A stretch of DNA of 64,000 bases, from positions 1 through 64,000 of the forward strand of contig JBKBPL010000024.1 in NCBI GenBank assembly GCA_046293075.1, read 5' to 3'. The position numbers and the translations under genes are program-made. This document shows, piece by piece, positions 1-9,200 of this stretch (positions within the stretch are counted from its first letter, which is position 1; every line of letters starts with the position of its first letter). The stretch comes from Ga0077530 sp046293075 (GTDB taxonomy: Bacteria; Pseudomonadota; Alphaproteobacteria; Rhizobiales; Hyphomicrobiaceae). The notes under the pieces were generated by a model. The model was not told the origin of the DNA and searched no databases. It saw only the letters and a program-made list of their open reading frames with translations.

Positions 1-494
<494 letters not shown>

Positions 495-514
495 CTGCCG
501 GGGCGTTTCAGGGG

Positions 515-539
515 GCGGATGGGCGACCTGCCCATCCGC
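515..539 (+). terminator. Perfect 10-bp hairpin just after infB
   Basis: GCGGATGGGC (515-524), a 5-nt loop, then GCCCATCCGC (530-539) form a perfect stem 20 bp after the infB stop. The stem is followed by TTTCTGCTTCC, not a clean U-run. It could terminate or attenuate transcription between infB and rbfA, or protect an mRNA end. Confidence 0.5.
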
Positions 540-616
540 TTTCTGCTTCCCGCGGCATTGCCGCATTTGAATTTTGAGGAGCTGGCGGCGGTTCGAGCCC
601 GGTGCCAGAATTGAGA

Positions 617-1027
617 ATGTCACGACAGAAATCGAGCGCCGGGCACACGGCGGCCGGCAGTCCGTCCCAGCGGATGCTGAGGGTCGGCGAGCTGATCCGC
701 CATCGCATGGCCGAGCTTCTGGCGCGGGGCGACATCCATGACGATGTGCTCGCCGCCGCAGTCGTCACCATCCCCGAGGTGCGCATGTCACCGGACCTGC
801 GGCTCGCGACGATCTTCGTGATGCCCCTCGGCGGCCAGGATGTCGCGCCCGTACTGGCGGCGTTAAAGCGCAACCAGAAATACATTCGCGGCGAGATCGC
901 CCGGGCTGTGAACCTGAAGTTCGCACCGGAGATCCGCTTTCGCGAGGACGAGAGCTTCGAGGAAGCCGCGCGCATTGAGCGCCTTCTCGACAGCGACAGA
1001 GTGCGACGCGACGTGAAAGGGGGATGA
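617..1027 (+). CDS. rbfA: 30S ribosome-binding factor A
   Basis: RbfA is a small KH-fold cold-shock factor that binds the 30S subunit and helps mature the 5' end of 16S rRNA. The 136-residue protein has the family N-terminal helix SQRMLRVGELIRHRMAELL and the core LAAAVVTIPEVRMSPDLRLA, with strand TIFVMPLG and the segment RGEIARAVNLKFAPEIRFRED. Length and position between infB and truB are standard. I chose the ATG at 617; an in-frame GTG at 602 would add five residues but has no better ribosome binding site. The C-terminal tail (RVRRDVKGG) is basic and probably disordered. Confidence 0.95.
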   Translation: MSRQKSSAGHTAAGSPSQRMLRVGELIRHRMAELLARGDIHDDVLAAAVVTIPEVRMSPDLRLATIFVMPLGGQDVAPVLAALKRNQKYIRGEIARAVNLKFAPEIRFREDESFEEAARIERLLDSDRVRRDVKGG

Positions 1028-1030
1028 TAC

Positions 1031-1954
1031 GTGGCACGCCGCAAGAAGGGTAATCCGATCAATGGCTGGGTCGTGCTGGATAAGCCGGCCGGTATGACCT
1101 CGACGCAGGCCGTCGGCAAGGTGCGCTGGCTGTTCCAGGCCCAAAAGGCCGGGCACGCCGGCACGCTGGATCCGCTCGCAACCGGCATCCTGCCGATCGC
1201 GCTCGGCGAGGCGACGAAGACTGTGCCCTATGCTGTCGACGGTCAGAAGGCCTACCGCTTCACAGTGCGCTGGGGCGTCGAGACCGACACCGACGATGCC
1301 GAGGGACAGGTCGTTGCGCACAGCGACGTGCGCCCGACGCGGGAGGCCATCGAGGCGCTGCTTCCGAGCTTCCTTGGCGAGATCCTGCAGACGCCGCCCG
1401 CATTCTCCGCGATCAAGGTCGACGGCCAGCGCGCCTACGACCTCGCACGTCAGGGCGAGGCGGTGAAGCTCGAGGCCCGCCCCGTCCAGATCGACCGGCT
1501 CGAGCTCGTCGACATGCCCGCGCCCGATACGTCCGTCTTCGAGGCCGAATGTGGTCGCGGCACCTATGTCCGCGCCCTCGCCCGCGATATCGGCCGCGCA
1601 CTCGGCTGCCTCGGCCATGTCACGGCGCTGAGGCGCACCCGCGTCGGGCCGTTCGAGGAGGCGCAGGCGGTCACCATCGAGGAACTTGAGGAGGCCGCCA
1701 AGCTCGATGACGGTGGCGCCGAGCTCAAGTCGCTGCTGCGGCCGGTCGAGAGCGCACTCGCCGAGCTTCTCGAGGTCAACGTCTCGCAGTCGGATGCGGC
1801 GCGCCTCGCGCGCGGCCAGCCCGTGCTGCTCCGCGGCCGCGATGCGCCAGTGATGAGCGGGGAGGCCTTCGCCCTCTCCAAGGGCACGCTGATTGCGCTC
1901 TGTGAGATCGAGCGCGGCGAGCTGCGGCCGCTTCGCGTGTTCAATCAGGGTTGA
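1031..1954 (+). CDS. truB: tRNA pseudouridine(55) synthase
   Basis: TruB isomerises uridine 55 in the T-arm of most tRNAs to pseudouridine. The 307-residue protein carries the catalytic motif GHAGTLDPLATG with the nucleophilic aspartate at residue 47. It also has the conserved GWVVLDKPAGMTS near the N-terminus, the TPPAFSAIKVDGQRAYDLAR segment and GRGTYVRALARDIG. A C-terminal extension beyond about residue 240 matches the PUA-like tail. The start is a GTG three bases after the rbfA stop, so the two genes are almost certainly co-transcribed. rpsO, which often follows truB, is not found next to it here. Confidence 0.97.
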   Translation: MARRKKGNPINGWVVLDKPAGMTSTQAVGKVRWLFQAQKAGHAGTLDPLATGILPIALGEATKTVPYAVDGQKAYRFTVRWGVETDTDDAEGQVVAHSDVRPTREAIEALLPSFLGEILQTPPAFSAIKVDGQRAYDLARQGEAVKLEARPVQIDRLELVDMPAPDTSVFEAECGRGTYVRALARDIGRALGCLGHVTALRRTRVGPFEEAQAVTIEELEEAAKLDDGGAELKSLLRPVESALAELLEVNVSQSDAARLARGQPVLLRGRDAPVMSGEAFALSKGTLIALCEIERGELRPLRVFNQG

Positions 1955-1984
1955 ATCCCGCCCGGACGCGCTGCGCAAATGTGA

Positions 1985-2014
1985 GAGGCGCGGAGACCCT
2001 GGGCTCCGCGCCTC
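1985..2014 (+). terminator. Perfect 11-bp hairpin after truB
   Basis: GAGGCGCGGAG (1985-1995), an 8-nt loop, and CTCCGCGCCTC (2004-2014) make a perfect GC-rich stem 30 bp after the truB stop. It is followed by AAATCG rather than T residues, so an intrinsic terminator would be atypical. Its position at the end of the infB-rbfA-truB group fits a transcription end. Confidence 0.55.
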
Positions 2015-2303
2015 AAATCGTCACGCCGGGGAAGATGCTGTCTCCAGGGTAGGCCCATGGTGCGCCGGAAGCCGTGAACTCCCTCTGAATGTCGCATTCA
2101 CGCGGGGTTCATCGCGCCGGCGGGCCCCTCGGTAAGCTTGCTGGACAATTTGTAATCGTGGGGCATCTTCTCCGGGTGAAGCGTTTCCGACAGAATGCTG
2201 AGGCACGACGGAAATCTCACTGGCCGTCGTTTAGCTGACAGGGGCTGCCCTTCGGGGGTGGTCAATCAGTGCGCGCAATATGGAGCGCAGGCAGGTCGGT
2301 CGG
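2015..2303. other. Intergenic stretch before the efflux operon
   Basis: With the hairpin above, this forms a gap of about 350 bases between truB and the efflux adaptor gene. I see no convincing reading frame, RNA or promoter motif. It presumably contains the promoter of the downstream operon. Confidence 0.4.
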
Positions 2304-3842
2304 ATGGCAAGCCGCTTCAAATACCTTTTCACACTGGCGCTGCCGCTGGCCGCCGCGGCCGCCGGTACGGCCTGGATGATGGGCCTTGGCGGCTTCGGCA
2401 GCGCGGGCAATGGCGCGCTCGCCTACGATATGGCTGAGATCAGCCGGGGCGAGATCCGCCGCTTGGTGACGACGTCAGGCCCGGTCCGCGCCGTCGTGAC
2501 GGTCAGCGTCGGCTCGCAGCTCTCGGGGAGAATCGACACTCTCACTGCAGACTTCAACAGCGAGGTCAAGGAAGGCGACCTGCTCGCGCGCCTCGACGAC
2601 AAGACGTTCGCCGCCCGTGTCGCCCAGGCCCGCGCCGATCTTGCAGCAGCACAGGCGGGTCTCACCAATCAGCAGGCCGCGCGCGCCAGGGCCGAAGCCG
2701 TGCTCCGCAATGCGAGGCGGCTGCTCGAGCGTCAGGAGACACTTTCGACCAGAGGCGTAGCCTCCGCGGCAACGCTCGATGCTGCCATCCGCGACGTGGA
2801 TGTGGCCACCGCCGAGATCGCCGTCGTCGACGCGCAGATCGAGAACGCGAAGGCGACGATCGCGCAGCGTGAGGCGGCGCTGAGGGTCGCTGAGATCGAT
2901 CTCGAGCGTACTGAGATCCGCTCTCCGATCGACGGCACTGTCATTTCACGGACCGTCGACGTCGGACAGACTGTTGCCGCGAGCCTTCAGGCCCCCGAGC
3001 TGTTCAAGATCGCCCAGGACCTGCGCCGCATCCAGATCGAGGCCCAGGTCAACGAGGCCGACGTCGGCGCAATCAGACGGGGCAATCCGGTGGAGTTCAC
3101 CGTCGATGCCTACCCGGAGGAGCGCTTTCGCGGCACCGTCACGCAGGTGCGCCTCGCCGCACTCGAGCTCCAGAACGTGGTCACCTACACCGTCATCATC
3201 GAGGCGGCGAACGACGACCGTCGCCTGTTCCCGGGCATGACTGCGAATGTCCAGATCGAGACGGCCCGGCGCCAAGATGTCCTGCGCGTCTCCAATGACG
3301 CACTGCGCTTCCGCCCCCGCGAAGCCGCGGCGGCAGCTCAGCAACAATCCGGCGGCGCCCAGGCTGCGGAGCGCGCTGAGCGGCTCGTCGAGCAGATGAA
3401 GGGTGCGCTCAAGCTCAGCGATGAGCAGGTCGCGGTCGTGCAGGACATGTTGCGCGAGGCGGCGGCGGCGCGCGCCGCGCGCCAGAAGGCGCGTGAGGCA
3501 CAGGGCGACGCCGGGGGTGAGGGTGGCGGCGCCGGCGAGGCCAGAGCCGGCAGTGTGCGCGGTGGCCCGGATGCCGCGGCGCGCAACCGCTTCATGGAGC
3601 GCATCGAGGCCGCCCTCGAGCCGACGTTGACGGCCGCGCAGCAGCCGCTGCTCGAACGTTGGCGGCAGGTGCGGAAGTCGAGCCGCATGGCAACCGTCTG
3701 GGTCATGGGTCCGGATCGCCGGCCGCAACAGCGGCAGGTGCTGCTCGGCATTGGTGACGAGCAGTTCGCCGAGCTCATTGGCGGGGGGATCAAGGAAGGC
3801 GATCGCGTCATCACCCGGCAGCGGTTGGCCGCAAAGCGATAG
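2304..3842 (+). CDS. MacA/HlyD-type periplasmic efflux adaptor with LTxxQ-like insert
   Basis: Membrane-fusion (adaptor) subunit that links an inner-membrane MacB-type transporter to an outer-membrane channel. A membrane anchor near the N-terminus is followed by a lipoyl/barrel half (VGSQLSGRIDTL), a long alpha-hairpin of about 100 residues, the second lipoyl half (TEIRSPIDGTVISRTVDVGQ) and a beta-barrel (NPVEFTVDAYPEERFRGTV). Numbered from the alternative ATG at 2280, residues about 348-468 are an unusual insert, rich in Ala, Gln and Gly. It carries LSDEQ and LTAAQ motifs like the LTxxQ repeats of periplasmic Spy/CpxP proteins. I prefer the ATG at 2304 (512 residues), which has AGGCAGG upstream. 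The two transporter genes follow directly. No outer-membrane factor is encoded nearby. Confidence 0.9.
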   Translation: MASRFKYLFTLALPLAAAAAGTAWMMGLGGFGSAGNGALAYDMAEISRGEIRRLVTTSGPVRAVVTVSVGSQLSGRIDTLTADFNSEVKEGDLLARLDDKTFAARVAQARADLAAAQAGLTNQQAARARAEAVLRNARRLLERQETLSTRGVASAATLDAAIRDVDVATAEIAVVDAQIENAKATIAQREAALRVAEIDLERTEIRSPIDGTVISRTVDVGQTVAASLQAPELFKIAQDLRRIQIEAQVNEADVGAIRRGNPVEFTVDAYPEERFRGTVTQVRLAALELQNVVTYTVIIEAANDDRRLFPGMTANVQIETARRQDVLRVSNDALRFRPREAAAAAQQQSGGAQAAERAERLVEQMKGALKLSDEQVAVVQDMLREAAAARAARQKAREAQGDAGGEGGGAGEARAGSVRGGPDAAARNRFMERIEAALEPTLTAAQQPLLERWRQVRKSSRMATVWVMGPDRRPQQRQVLLGIGDEQFAELIGGGIKEGDRVITRQRLAAKR

Positions 3843-3875
3843 CTGCTGCCCTTGCCCAATCCCGAGCACGACATC

Positions 3876-4646
3876 ATGGACCGATCGAGCCGACCTGACG
3901 AGGTGAGTGCTGCCAGCGGTGCCCCGAGCCCCGCTGGCCGGCCGCTCATCGAGGCGCGCGGCGTCTCGAAGATCTACACTGTCGGTGAGCAGACGGTCCG
4001 CGCGCTCGACGACGTTTCGCTCAGCATCCGCCTCGGCGAGTTCGTGGCGATCATGGGGCCGTCCGGCTCGGGCAAATCCACCATGATGAACCTGATCGGC
4101 GCTCTCGACGTGCCGACGACGGGCGCGATGGAACTCGACGGGCGCAACATCGCCGCGCTCAGCTCCGATGCACTCGCCGATCTGCGCAACCGCACCATCG
4201 GATTTGTCTTTCAGCAGTTCAACCTGCTCCCACGAACGAGCGCCCTGCGCCAAGTCATGCTGCCGCTGCTCTATGCCCACCCGCGGCCTGCCGATGCCGA
4301 AGGCATGGCGCGCCACCGCCTCGAGCAGGTCGGCCTCCAGGACCGCATGGATCACTATCCGAGCCAGCTCTCGGGCGGCCAACAGCAGCGCGTGGCCATC
4401 GCCCGCGCGCTCGTCAACAACCCCAAGCTTCTGCTGGCCGATGAGCCGACCGGCGCCCTCGACAGCAAGACGTCCGAAGAGATCATGGCGCTCTTCTGCA
4501 CGCTCAATACCGAGGGAATCACGGTCGTCGTCGTCACGCACGAGCCTGCTGTCGCAGAGTATGCCAAGCGCCGCGTGCTGTTCCGCGACGGCCGCGTGGT
4601 CGAGGACATCCCCCAGCCAGGTTTCATGGGGAGGGCTGCTGAATGA
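3876..4646 (+). CDS. MacB-type ABC transporter ATP-binding protein
   Basis: ATPase subunit of a LolD/MacB-class ABC transporter that powers mechanotransmission or export with the adjacent FtsX-fold permease. It has Walker A GPSGSGKST (about residues 61-69), Q-loop FVFQQFNLLPR, signature LSGGQQQRVAIARAL, Walker B LLLADEPTGALD and the switch histidine in VVVVTHE. The ATG at 3876 is chosen because the in-frame TTG at 3852 has no ribosome binding site. The stop codon overlaps the permease start in an ATGA arrangement, indicating translational coupling. In canonical MacB the ATPase and permease are one chain; here they are split. Confidence 0.93.
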   Translation: MDRSSRPDEVSAASGAPSPAGRPLIEARGVSKIYTVGEQTVRALDDVSLSIRLGEFVAIMGPSGSGKSTMMNLIGALDVPTTGAMELDGRNIAALSSDALADLRNRTIGFVFQQFNLLPRTSALRQVMLPLLYAHPRPADAEGMARHRLEQVGLQDRMDHYPSQLSGGQQQRVAIARALVNNPKLLLADEPTGALDSKTSEEIMALFCTLNTEGITVVVVTHEPAVAEYAKRRVLFRDGRVVEDIPQPGFMGRAAE

Positions 4647-5875
4647 ATCTCCTCGACAGCCTCGGCATCGCGCTCACGGCCTTGCGCGCCAATATGCTGC
4701 GCTCGATCCTCACGACGCTCGGCATCATCATCGGCGTTGCTTCGGTCATTGTCATGGTAGCCGTCGGCACGGGCGCGCGCAGCGAGGTCGATCGCCAAAT
4801 CGCTGCGCTCGGCTCGAACACGCTCGTCGTATTCCCGGGCTCATCGCGGATCGGCGGCCGCGCCGGCGGCGCAGGCACGCGGTTGCCACTCTCCGAGCGC
4901 GACATGCAGGCCTTACGCGAGAAAATTCCAGGCGTCGTGGCGATCTCCGGCGTCCTTCAGGGATCGGGCCCGGTTGTTTATGGCAACGCCAACTGGACCA
5001 CCTCGTTCATGGGCGTGCATGACCAGTTCAACGAGGTACGCGACTGGCCGGTCGTCGAAGGCCGCGGTTTCACGCCGAACGAGACGCGCACGGCGGCACG
5101 CGTCGCCCTGGTCGGCAAGACGGTCGTCGAGAAGATCTTCAATGGCGGCGATCCCGTCGGCGCGACCATTCGCGTGATGAACGTGCCGTTCCAGGTCATC
5201 GGTGTGCTCGACAGCAAGGGACAGAACTCCTTCGGCCGCGACCAGGACGATGTGGTTATGTTGCCGATGGCCGCAGCGCGCGGCCGCATTGTCGGCCGAA
5301 GCCGGCTGGTGAACGATAATGTCGGCAATATTCACGTGAAGTTCGACCCCGACACGGACCTCGCCGAGGCCCAGGCGCAAATGGAAACGCTGCTCCGCCA
5401 GCGGCGCGGCATCAAGGCCGGCACCGAGGACGATTTCAACGTCCGCAATCTCTCGGAGTTCATGCGCGCCCGCACCTCGGCGCTCACGACCATGGGCTGG
5501 CTGCTCGCCGCGACGAGCGCCATCTCGCTCATCGTCGGCGGCATCGGCATCATGAACATCATGCTGGTCTCGGTCACCGAACGCACGCGCGAGATCGGGT
5601 TGCGCATGGCCGTGGGCGGGCGGCGGCGCGATATTCTGCTGCAATTTCTCGTCGAAGCGGTGGTGCTCTGCCTGCTCGGCGGTCTTATCGGCGTGGCGAT
5701 CGGCGTCGCCACGGCTGCCGCAGTGGCACTCTCGGCGCAATGGCCGATCCTGATCGCCCCCGATGCCATCATCATGGCGCTCGCGGCCGCGGCGCTTACC
5801 GGCGTGGTCTTTGGGTTCTTCCCGGCGCGACGCGCGGCGCACCTCAATCCCATCGACGCGCTGCGTACCGAGTAA
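4643..5875 (+). CDS. MacB/FtsX-type ABC transporter permease
   Basis: The 410-residue inner-membrane protein has the MacB permease layout: one N-terminal membrane helix (SILTTLGIIIGVASVIVMVA), a periplasmic MacB_PCD domain of about 230 residues, then three C-terminal helices of the FtsX domain. The coupling segment ERTREIGLRMAVGGRRRDIL is clear, and the end FFPARRAAHLNPIDALRTE is the family hallmark. It overlaps the ATPase gene by four bases. With the adaptor upstream it forms an ABC-type tripartite efflux pump; substrate unknown (macrolides, peptides or lipids are typical of the family). Confidence 0.93.
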   Translation: MNLLDSLGIALTALRANMLRSILTTLGIIIGVASVIVMVAVGTGARSEVDRQIAALGSNTLVVFPGSSRIGGRAGGAGTRLPLSERDMQALREKIPGVVAISGVLQGSGPVVYGNANWTTSFMGVHDQFNEVRDWPVVEGRGFTPNETRTAARVALVGKTVVEKIFNGGDPVGATIRVMNVPFQVIGVLDSKGQNSFGRDQDDVVMLPMAAARGRIVGRSRLVNDNVGNIHVKFDPDTDLAEAQAQMETLLRQRRGIKAGTEDDFNVRNLSEFMRARTSALTTMGWLLAATSAISLIVGGIGIMNIMLVSVTERTREIGLRMAVGGRRRDILLQFLVEAVVLCLLGGLIGVAIGVATAAAVALSAQWPILIAPDAIIMALAAAALTGVVFGFFPARRAAHLNPIDALRTE

Positions 5876-5881
5876 GCGCGC

Positions 5882-8467
5882 TCACCAGAGCCCACGGCGT
5901 GTGGACAGCGCGCGGGCGTCCTCGCCGCGGCCGGTACCACTGCGCTCGGTGCGGGGCGCCCAGCCGCCTGCCGGCTGCCCTCCGCCCTCCTGATCCGGCT
6001 GCTGCACGAAGCTGCCGCTCTCGTCGGTAAAGCCGATGATCGAGTAGGCATCATCCGGCTCCTCGTCCGGCTTGAAGGCCTCGAGCACGCTGCGTGTATC
6101 GCCGGGCTGAGCCCGCAAACCCGTCGACGGATTGACCCGGACGAGCTTGATGCCCGGCGGAATGCGGAAGGGCGTCGCCGGTTTGTCCGCGAGGGCCATC
6201 TTCATGAACGAGCCGAAGACGGGTGCCGCAACGTATCCGCCGGTGGCATCCTTGCCCATGGGCTTGGGGATGTCGTATCCGATGAACACGCCGACGACGA
6301 GGTCGGGCGAGAAGCCGATGAACCAGGCGTCCTTGGCATCATTGGTGGTGCCCGTCTTGCCGGCGACCGGCTTGCCAATGGACCTCAGTGACGTGGCCGT
6401 GCCGCGCTGCACGACGCCCTCCATCATCGACGTCATCTGATAGGCCGTGTGCGGGTCGACGATCTGTCGGCGGTCGTCGACAAGCTCGGGCTCGGGCTGG
6501 CCATTCCAATGCGCCTGCTGGCAGTCCGGGCACGGGCGGTCGTCATGGCGCCAAACGGCGCGCCCCCAGCGGTCCTGAATGCGGTCGATGAACGTCGGGC
6601 GGACTTGGCGGCCCCCGTTGGCGAGCATCGCATAGGCGGCGGTCAGCTTCAGCAGCGTCGTCTCGCCGGCACCAAGCGCCATCGAGAGCACGGGCGTCAG
6701 CTCGTCGTAGATGCCGAAGCGGCGTGAGTACTCGCCGACAAGCGGCATGCCCATGTCCTGGGCGAGACGCACGGTCATCAGGTTGCGCGAATGCTCGATG
6801 CCGACCCTGAGGGTCGTCGGGCCATAGAACTGGCCGCTGTAGTTCTTGGGCCGCCAGACATCGAGGCCAGCCCCCTGCTCGATCGTGATCGGCGCATCGA
6901 GGATGACGCTGGTCGGCTTGTAGCCGTTGTCGAGCGCGGCCGCGTATACGAACGGCTTGAACGCCGAGCCGGGCTGACGGCGCGCCTGCGCGGCTCGGTC
7001 GAACTGGCTGAGCGCGAAAGAGAACCCGCCGACGCTCGCCAACACGCGGCCGGTATGAGGGTCCATGACGACGATGCCGCCGCCGACCTCCGGGATCTGC
7101 ATGAGCGACCACACGCCCTGCGGCTCATCGGGGTTCTTAGGCGCGACGTAGATGACATCCCCCACGTTCAAGACATCGCCCACACCGGGCGGTTTGCCCG
7201 GCTTCTTGTTCGCCCACCTGACCTCCTCGTAGGGAACCTCGACGGCCTCCCGCTCGGCGACAAGGCTGCCGTCCTGCTGGCGTTGCGGGCGAAGCCCCAC
7301 AGTCGCCTTCTCGCGCTCGACCTTGAGGACGACGCCGAGCCGCCAGGGCTGGATATCGCTCGGTACGTCCGGGATCGCGCCGAGCGGGATACCCCAGTCG
7401 CCCGATACGGCAATCTTCTCGACCGGGCCACGCCAGCCGCCCTTGCGATCGAAAGCGACCAGTCCCTCAACCAGCGCGCGGCGCGCGAGCGCCTGATAGT
7501 GCGGCGAAAGTGTCGTGCGGACGGAAAGGCCGCCCTGGTAGAGCTTTTCCTCGCCGAACTGTGCGATCAGGGTGCGGCGCACCTCCTCGGCGAAGTAGTC
7601 GGCAGCATGGGTCTGGATGCCGAAGGGTCGAATATTGACCTGAAGGGGCTTGGCCGAGGCCGCCTTGGCCTGAGCGTCGGTGATGTAGCCATTCTCGGCC
7701 ATCAGCGCGAGAATGGCATTCCGCCGGGCGATCGCCTCCTTCTCCCGCCGGAAAGGATGATAGTTGTTGGGGCCCTTGGGCAGCGCCGCGAGATAGGCCA
7801 TCTCCTCGAGCGCGAGATCCTTCAGCTCCTTGTTGAAATAGGTAAGGGAAGCGGCCGCGACCCCAAACGTGTTCAGGCCGAGGTAGATCTGGTTGAGATA
7901 GAGCTCGAGGATTTTCTCCTTCGAATAGGCGCGCTCGATCCTGACCGCGAGAATGGCTTCCTTAAGCTTGCGGTCAGCCGTGCGCTCGCTGGTCAGCAGG
8001 AAGTTCTTGGCGACCTGCTGGGTAATCGTCGAGGCGCCCTCGGCACGCCGCCTGCGGCCCTGGATCTGATCCATGGCGTAGCGGTAGCCCGCCCGCGCCA
8101 TGCCCATGAAGTCGAGACCGTTGTGCTCGAAGAAGCGCTTGTCCTCGGCCGAGAGGTAGGCGCCGATGAGCAGCTTCGGCACGGTATTGATCGGTACGAA
8201 AATGCGCCGCTCGTGCGCGTATTCCGCAATCAGCGCGCCGTTGTGCGCGTGGATGCGCGTCATGACCGGCGGCTCGTACTTGGCAAGGCTCTCGTAGCTC
8301 GGCAGGTCGCTCGAGGCCCGCCACAGAAAGAAGCCGCCGATCGCCGCGCCGGCAAGAAAGAGCACGACGCCTGACGCGAACGCGAACCCGAGGAGGCCCA
8401 GCAGGAGGCTTCGGCGCTTGCGCCTCGGCTTGCGCTCCACGGGCGGCAGTATCGGGGGCGGTCTCAT
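5882..8467 (-). CDS. mrcA: Penicillin-binding protein 1A (bifunctional transglycosylase/transpeptidase)
   Basis: Class A PBP that polymerises and cross-links peptidoglycan in the periplasm. It has a basic cytoplasmic N-terminus (RKPRRKRRS) and one membrane anchor, then a GT51 glycosyltransferase domain with the catalytic glutamate in SAEDKRFFEHNG (about residue 108) and GASTITQQVAKNFLL. The PBP1A-type OB insert precedes the transpeptidase domain, with SAFK (about 501-504), SRN (about 560) and KTGTT (about 704). The C-terminal tail is Gly/Pro/Arg-rich and likely disordered. I start at the ATG at 8467; a TTG at 8476 adds three residues. It converges on the permease gene with only six bases between stops. 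Confidence 0.95.
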   Translation of the reverse strand: MRPPPILPPVERKPRRKRRSLLLGLLGFAFASGVVLFLAGAAIGGFFLWRASSDLPSYESLAKYEPPVMTRIHAHNGALIAEYAHERRIFVPINTVPKLLIGAYLSAEDKRFFEHNGLDFMGMARAGYRYAMDQIQGRRRRAEGASTITQQVAKNFLLTSERTADRKLKEAILAVRIERAYSKEKILELYLNQIYLGLNTFGVAAASLTYFNKELKDLALEEMAYLAALPKGPNNYHPFRREKEAIARRNAILALMAENGYITDAQAKAASAKPLQVNIRPFGIQTHAADYFAEEVRRTLIAQFGEEKLYQGGLSVRTTLSPHYQALARRALVEGLVAFDRKGGWRGPVEKIAVSGDWGIPLGAIPDVPSDIQPWRLGVVLKVEREKATVGLRPQRQQDGSLVAEREAVEVPYEEVRWANKKPGKPPGVGDVLNVGDVIYVAPKNPDEPQGVWSLMQIPEVGGGIVVMDPHTGRVLASVGGFSFALSQFDRAAQARRQPGSAFKPFVYAAALDNGYKPTSVILDAPITIEQGAGLDVWRPKNYSGQFYGPTTLRVGIEHSRNLMTVRLAQDMGMPLVGEYSRRFGIYDELTPVLSMALGAGETTLLKLTAAYAMLANGGRQVRPTFIDRIQDRWGRAVWRHDDRPCPDCQQAHWNGQPEPELVDDRRQIVDPHTAYQMTSMMEGVVQRGTATSLRSIGKPVAGKTGTTNDAKDAWFIGFSPDLVVGVFIGYDIPKPMGKDATGGYVAAPVFGSFMKMALADKPATPFRIPPGIKLVRVNPSTGLRAQPGDTRSVLEAFKPDEEPDDAYSIIGFTDESGSFVQQPDQEGGGQPAGGWAPRTERSGTGRGEDARALSTRRGLW

Positions 8468-8746
8468 CGAGCTCAATTTATCCGGTCGTACGTGAATGGG
8501 TCTGTCTAGACCCCGACGTCCGGAGAAGCAAGCGCACCCCCCGGTTTCGTCCCGAGGTTACAAGCGATTGTGTCAACAGCGGGTCACAGCCGCGTGAATG
8601 ACCGCAGCATTCGCGCATCCCGTCGCATTCGTCCGGATGCCTGTGGTTAATCGGCCAGTTGACCCGCCTTGCCCCACACCTTGCATCGCCCGGCCGGTGG
8701 ATCGAGAGTCGCCGTCTCTGAACAGCAGCAAGGATGGGAAAACACC

Positions 8747-9142
8747 ATGGACATCGAGGAACAGCGCAAGAAGGGACGCGAGATCCTGAAGGAAGTCATT
8801 GGCGCCGCCTATCTTGAGCGGCGAGATGCTTCAACGAATGATTTCAACAGGCCGCTGAGGCAGTTTTCCGAGACGTATGCGTTCGGAGACATCTGGGCGC
8901 GCCCAGGACTGCCCCGCAAGATCCGCAGTATGCTTTGCATGGCCATGCTCACAGCCATGGGAAAGCCGGCCGAGCTGCGCCTGCACGTCAACTCGGCCAT
9001 CAACAACGGCTGCACCGTCGAGGAAATCCAGGAAGTCCTCTACCAGACCGTCGCCTATTGCGGCATTCCGGCCACCATCGAGGCCTTCAAAGTCGCCGAA
9101 GAGGTGCTGGCGGAGCGCGGCCTGATGAAACCGTCGGCTTGA
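8747..9142 (+). CDS. Carboxymuconolactone decarboxylase family protein
   Basis: The 131-residue protein belongs to the gamma-carboxymuconolactone decarboxylase/AhpD-like fold. Family signatures are FGDIWARPGLPRKIRSMLCM, the helix PAELRLHVNSAINNGCTVEE and IQEVLYQTVAYCGIPATIEA. This sequence type resembles PcaC-like 4-carboxymuconolactone decarboxylases (protocatechuate catabolism), but no other pca gene is near, so the substrate is unknown. A CxxC peroxidase motif is absent, arguing against AhpD activity. The start at 8747 follows AAGGATGGG. The reading frame continues upstream without a plausible start. Confidence 0.85.
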   Translation: MDIEEQRKKGREILKEVIGAAYLERRDASTNDFNRPLRQFSETYAFGDIWARPGLPRKIRSMLCMAMLTAMGKPAELRLHVNSAINNGCTVEEIQEVLYQTVAYCGIPATIEAFKVAEEVLAERGLMKPSA

Positions 9143-9168
9143 CCAGGGCACATGCCCGCCCGTTGCAT

Positions 9169-9193
9169 GGGCCGGCGCAAGCAACGCCGGCCC
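9169..9193. terminator. Bidirectional 9-bp hairpin between convergent genes
   Basis: GGGCCGGCG (9169-9177), a 7-nt loop and CGCCGGCCC (9185-9193) form a perfect stem exactly between the convergent stops at 9142 and 9201. There is no U-tract on either side, but the placement is typical of a shared terminator. Confidence 0.55.
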
Positions 9194-9200
9194 GCGGCGA

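Noticed and set aside
2946..4541. A 531-codon minus-strand frame
   Set aside because: Antisense to the efflux adaptor and ATPase genes, with no recognisable domain.
6791..8374. A 527-codon plus-strand frame
   Set aside because: Antisense shadow of the penicillin-binding protein gene.
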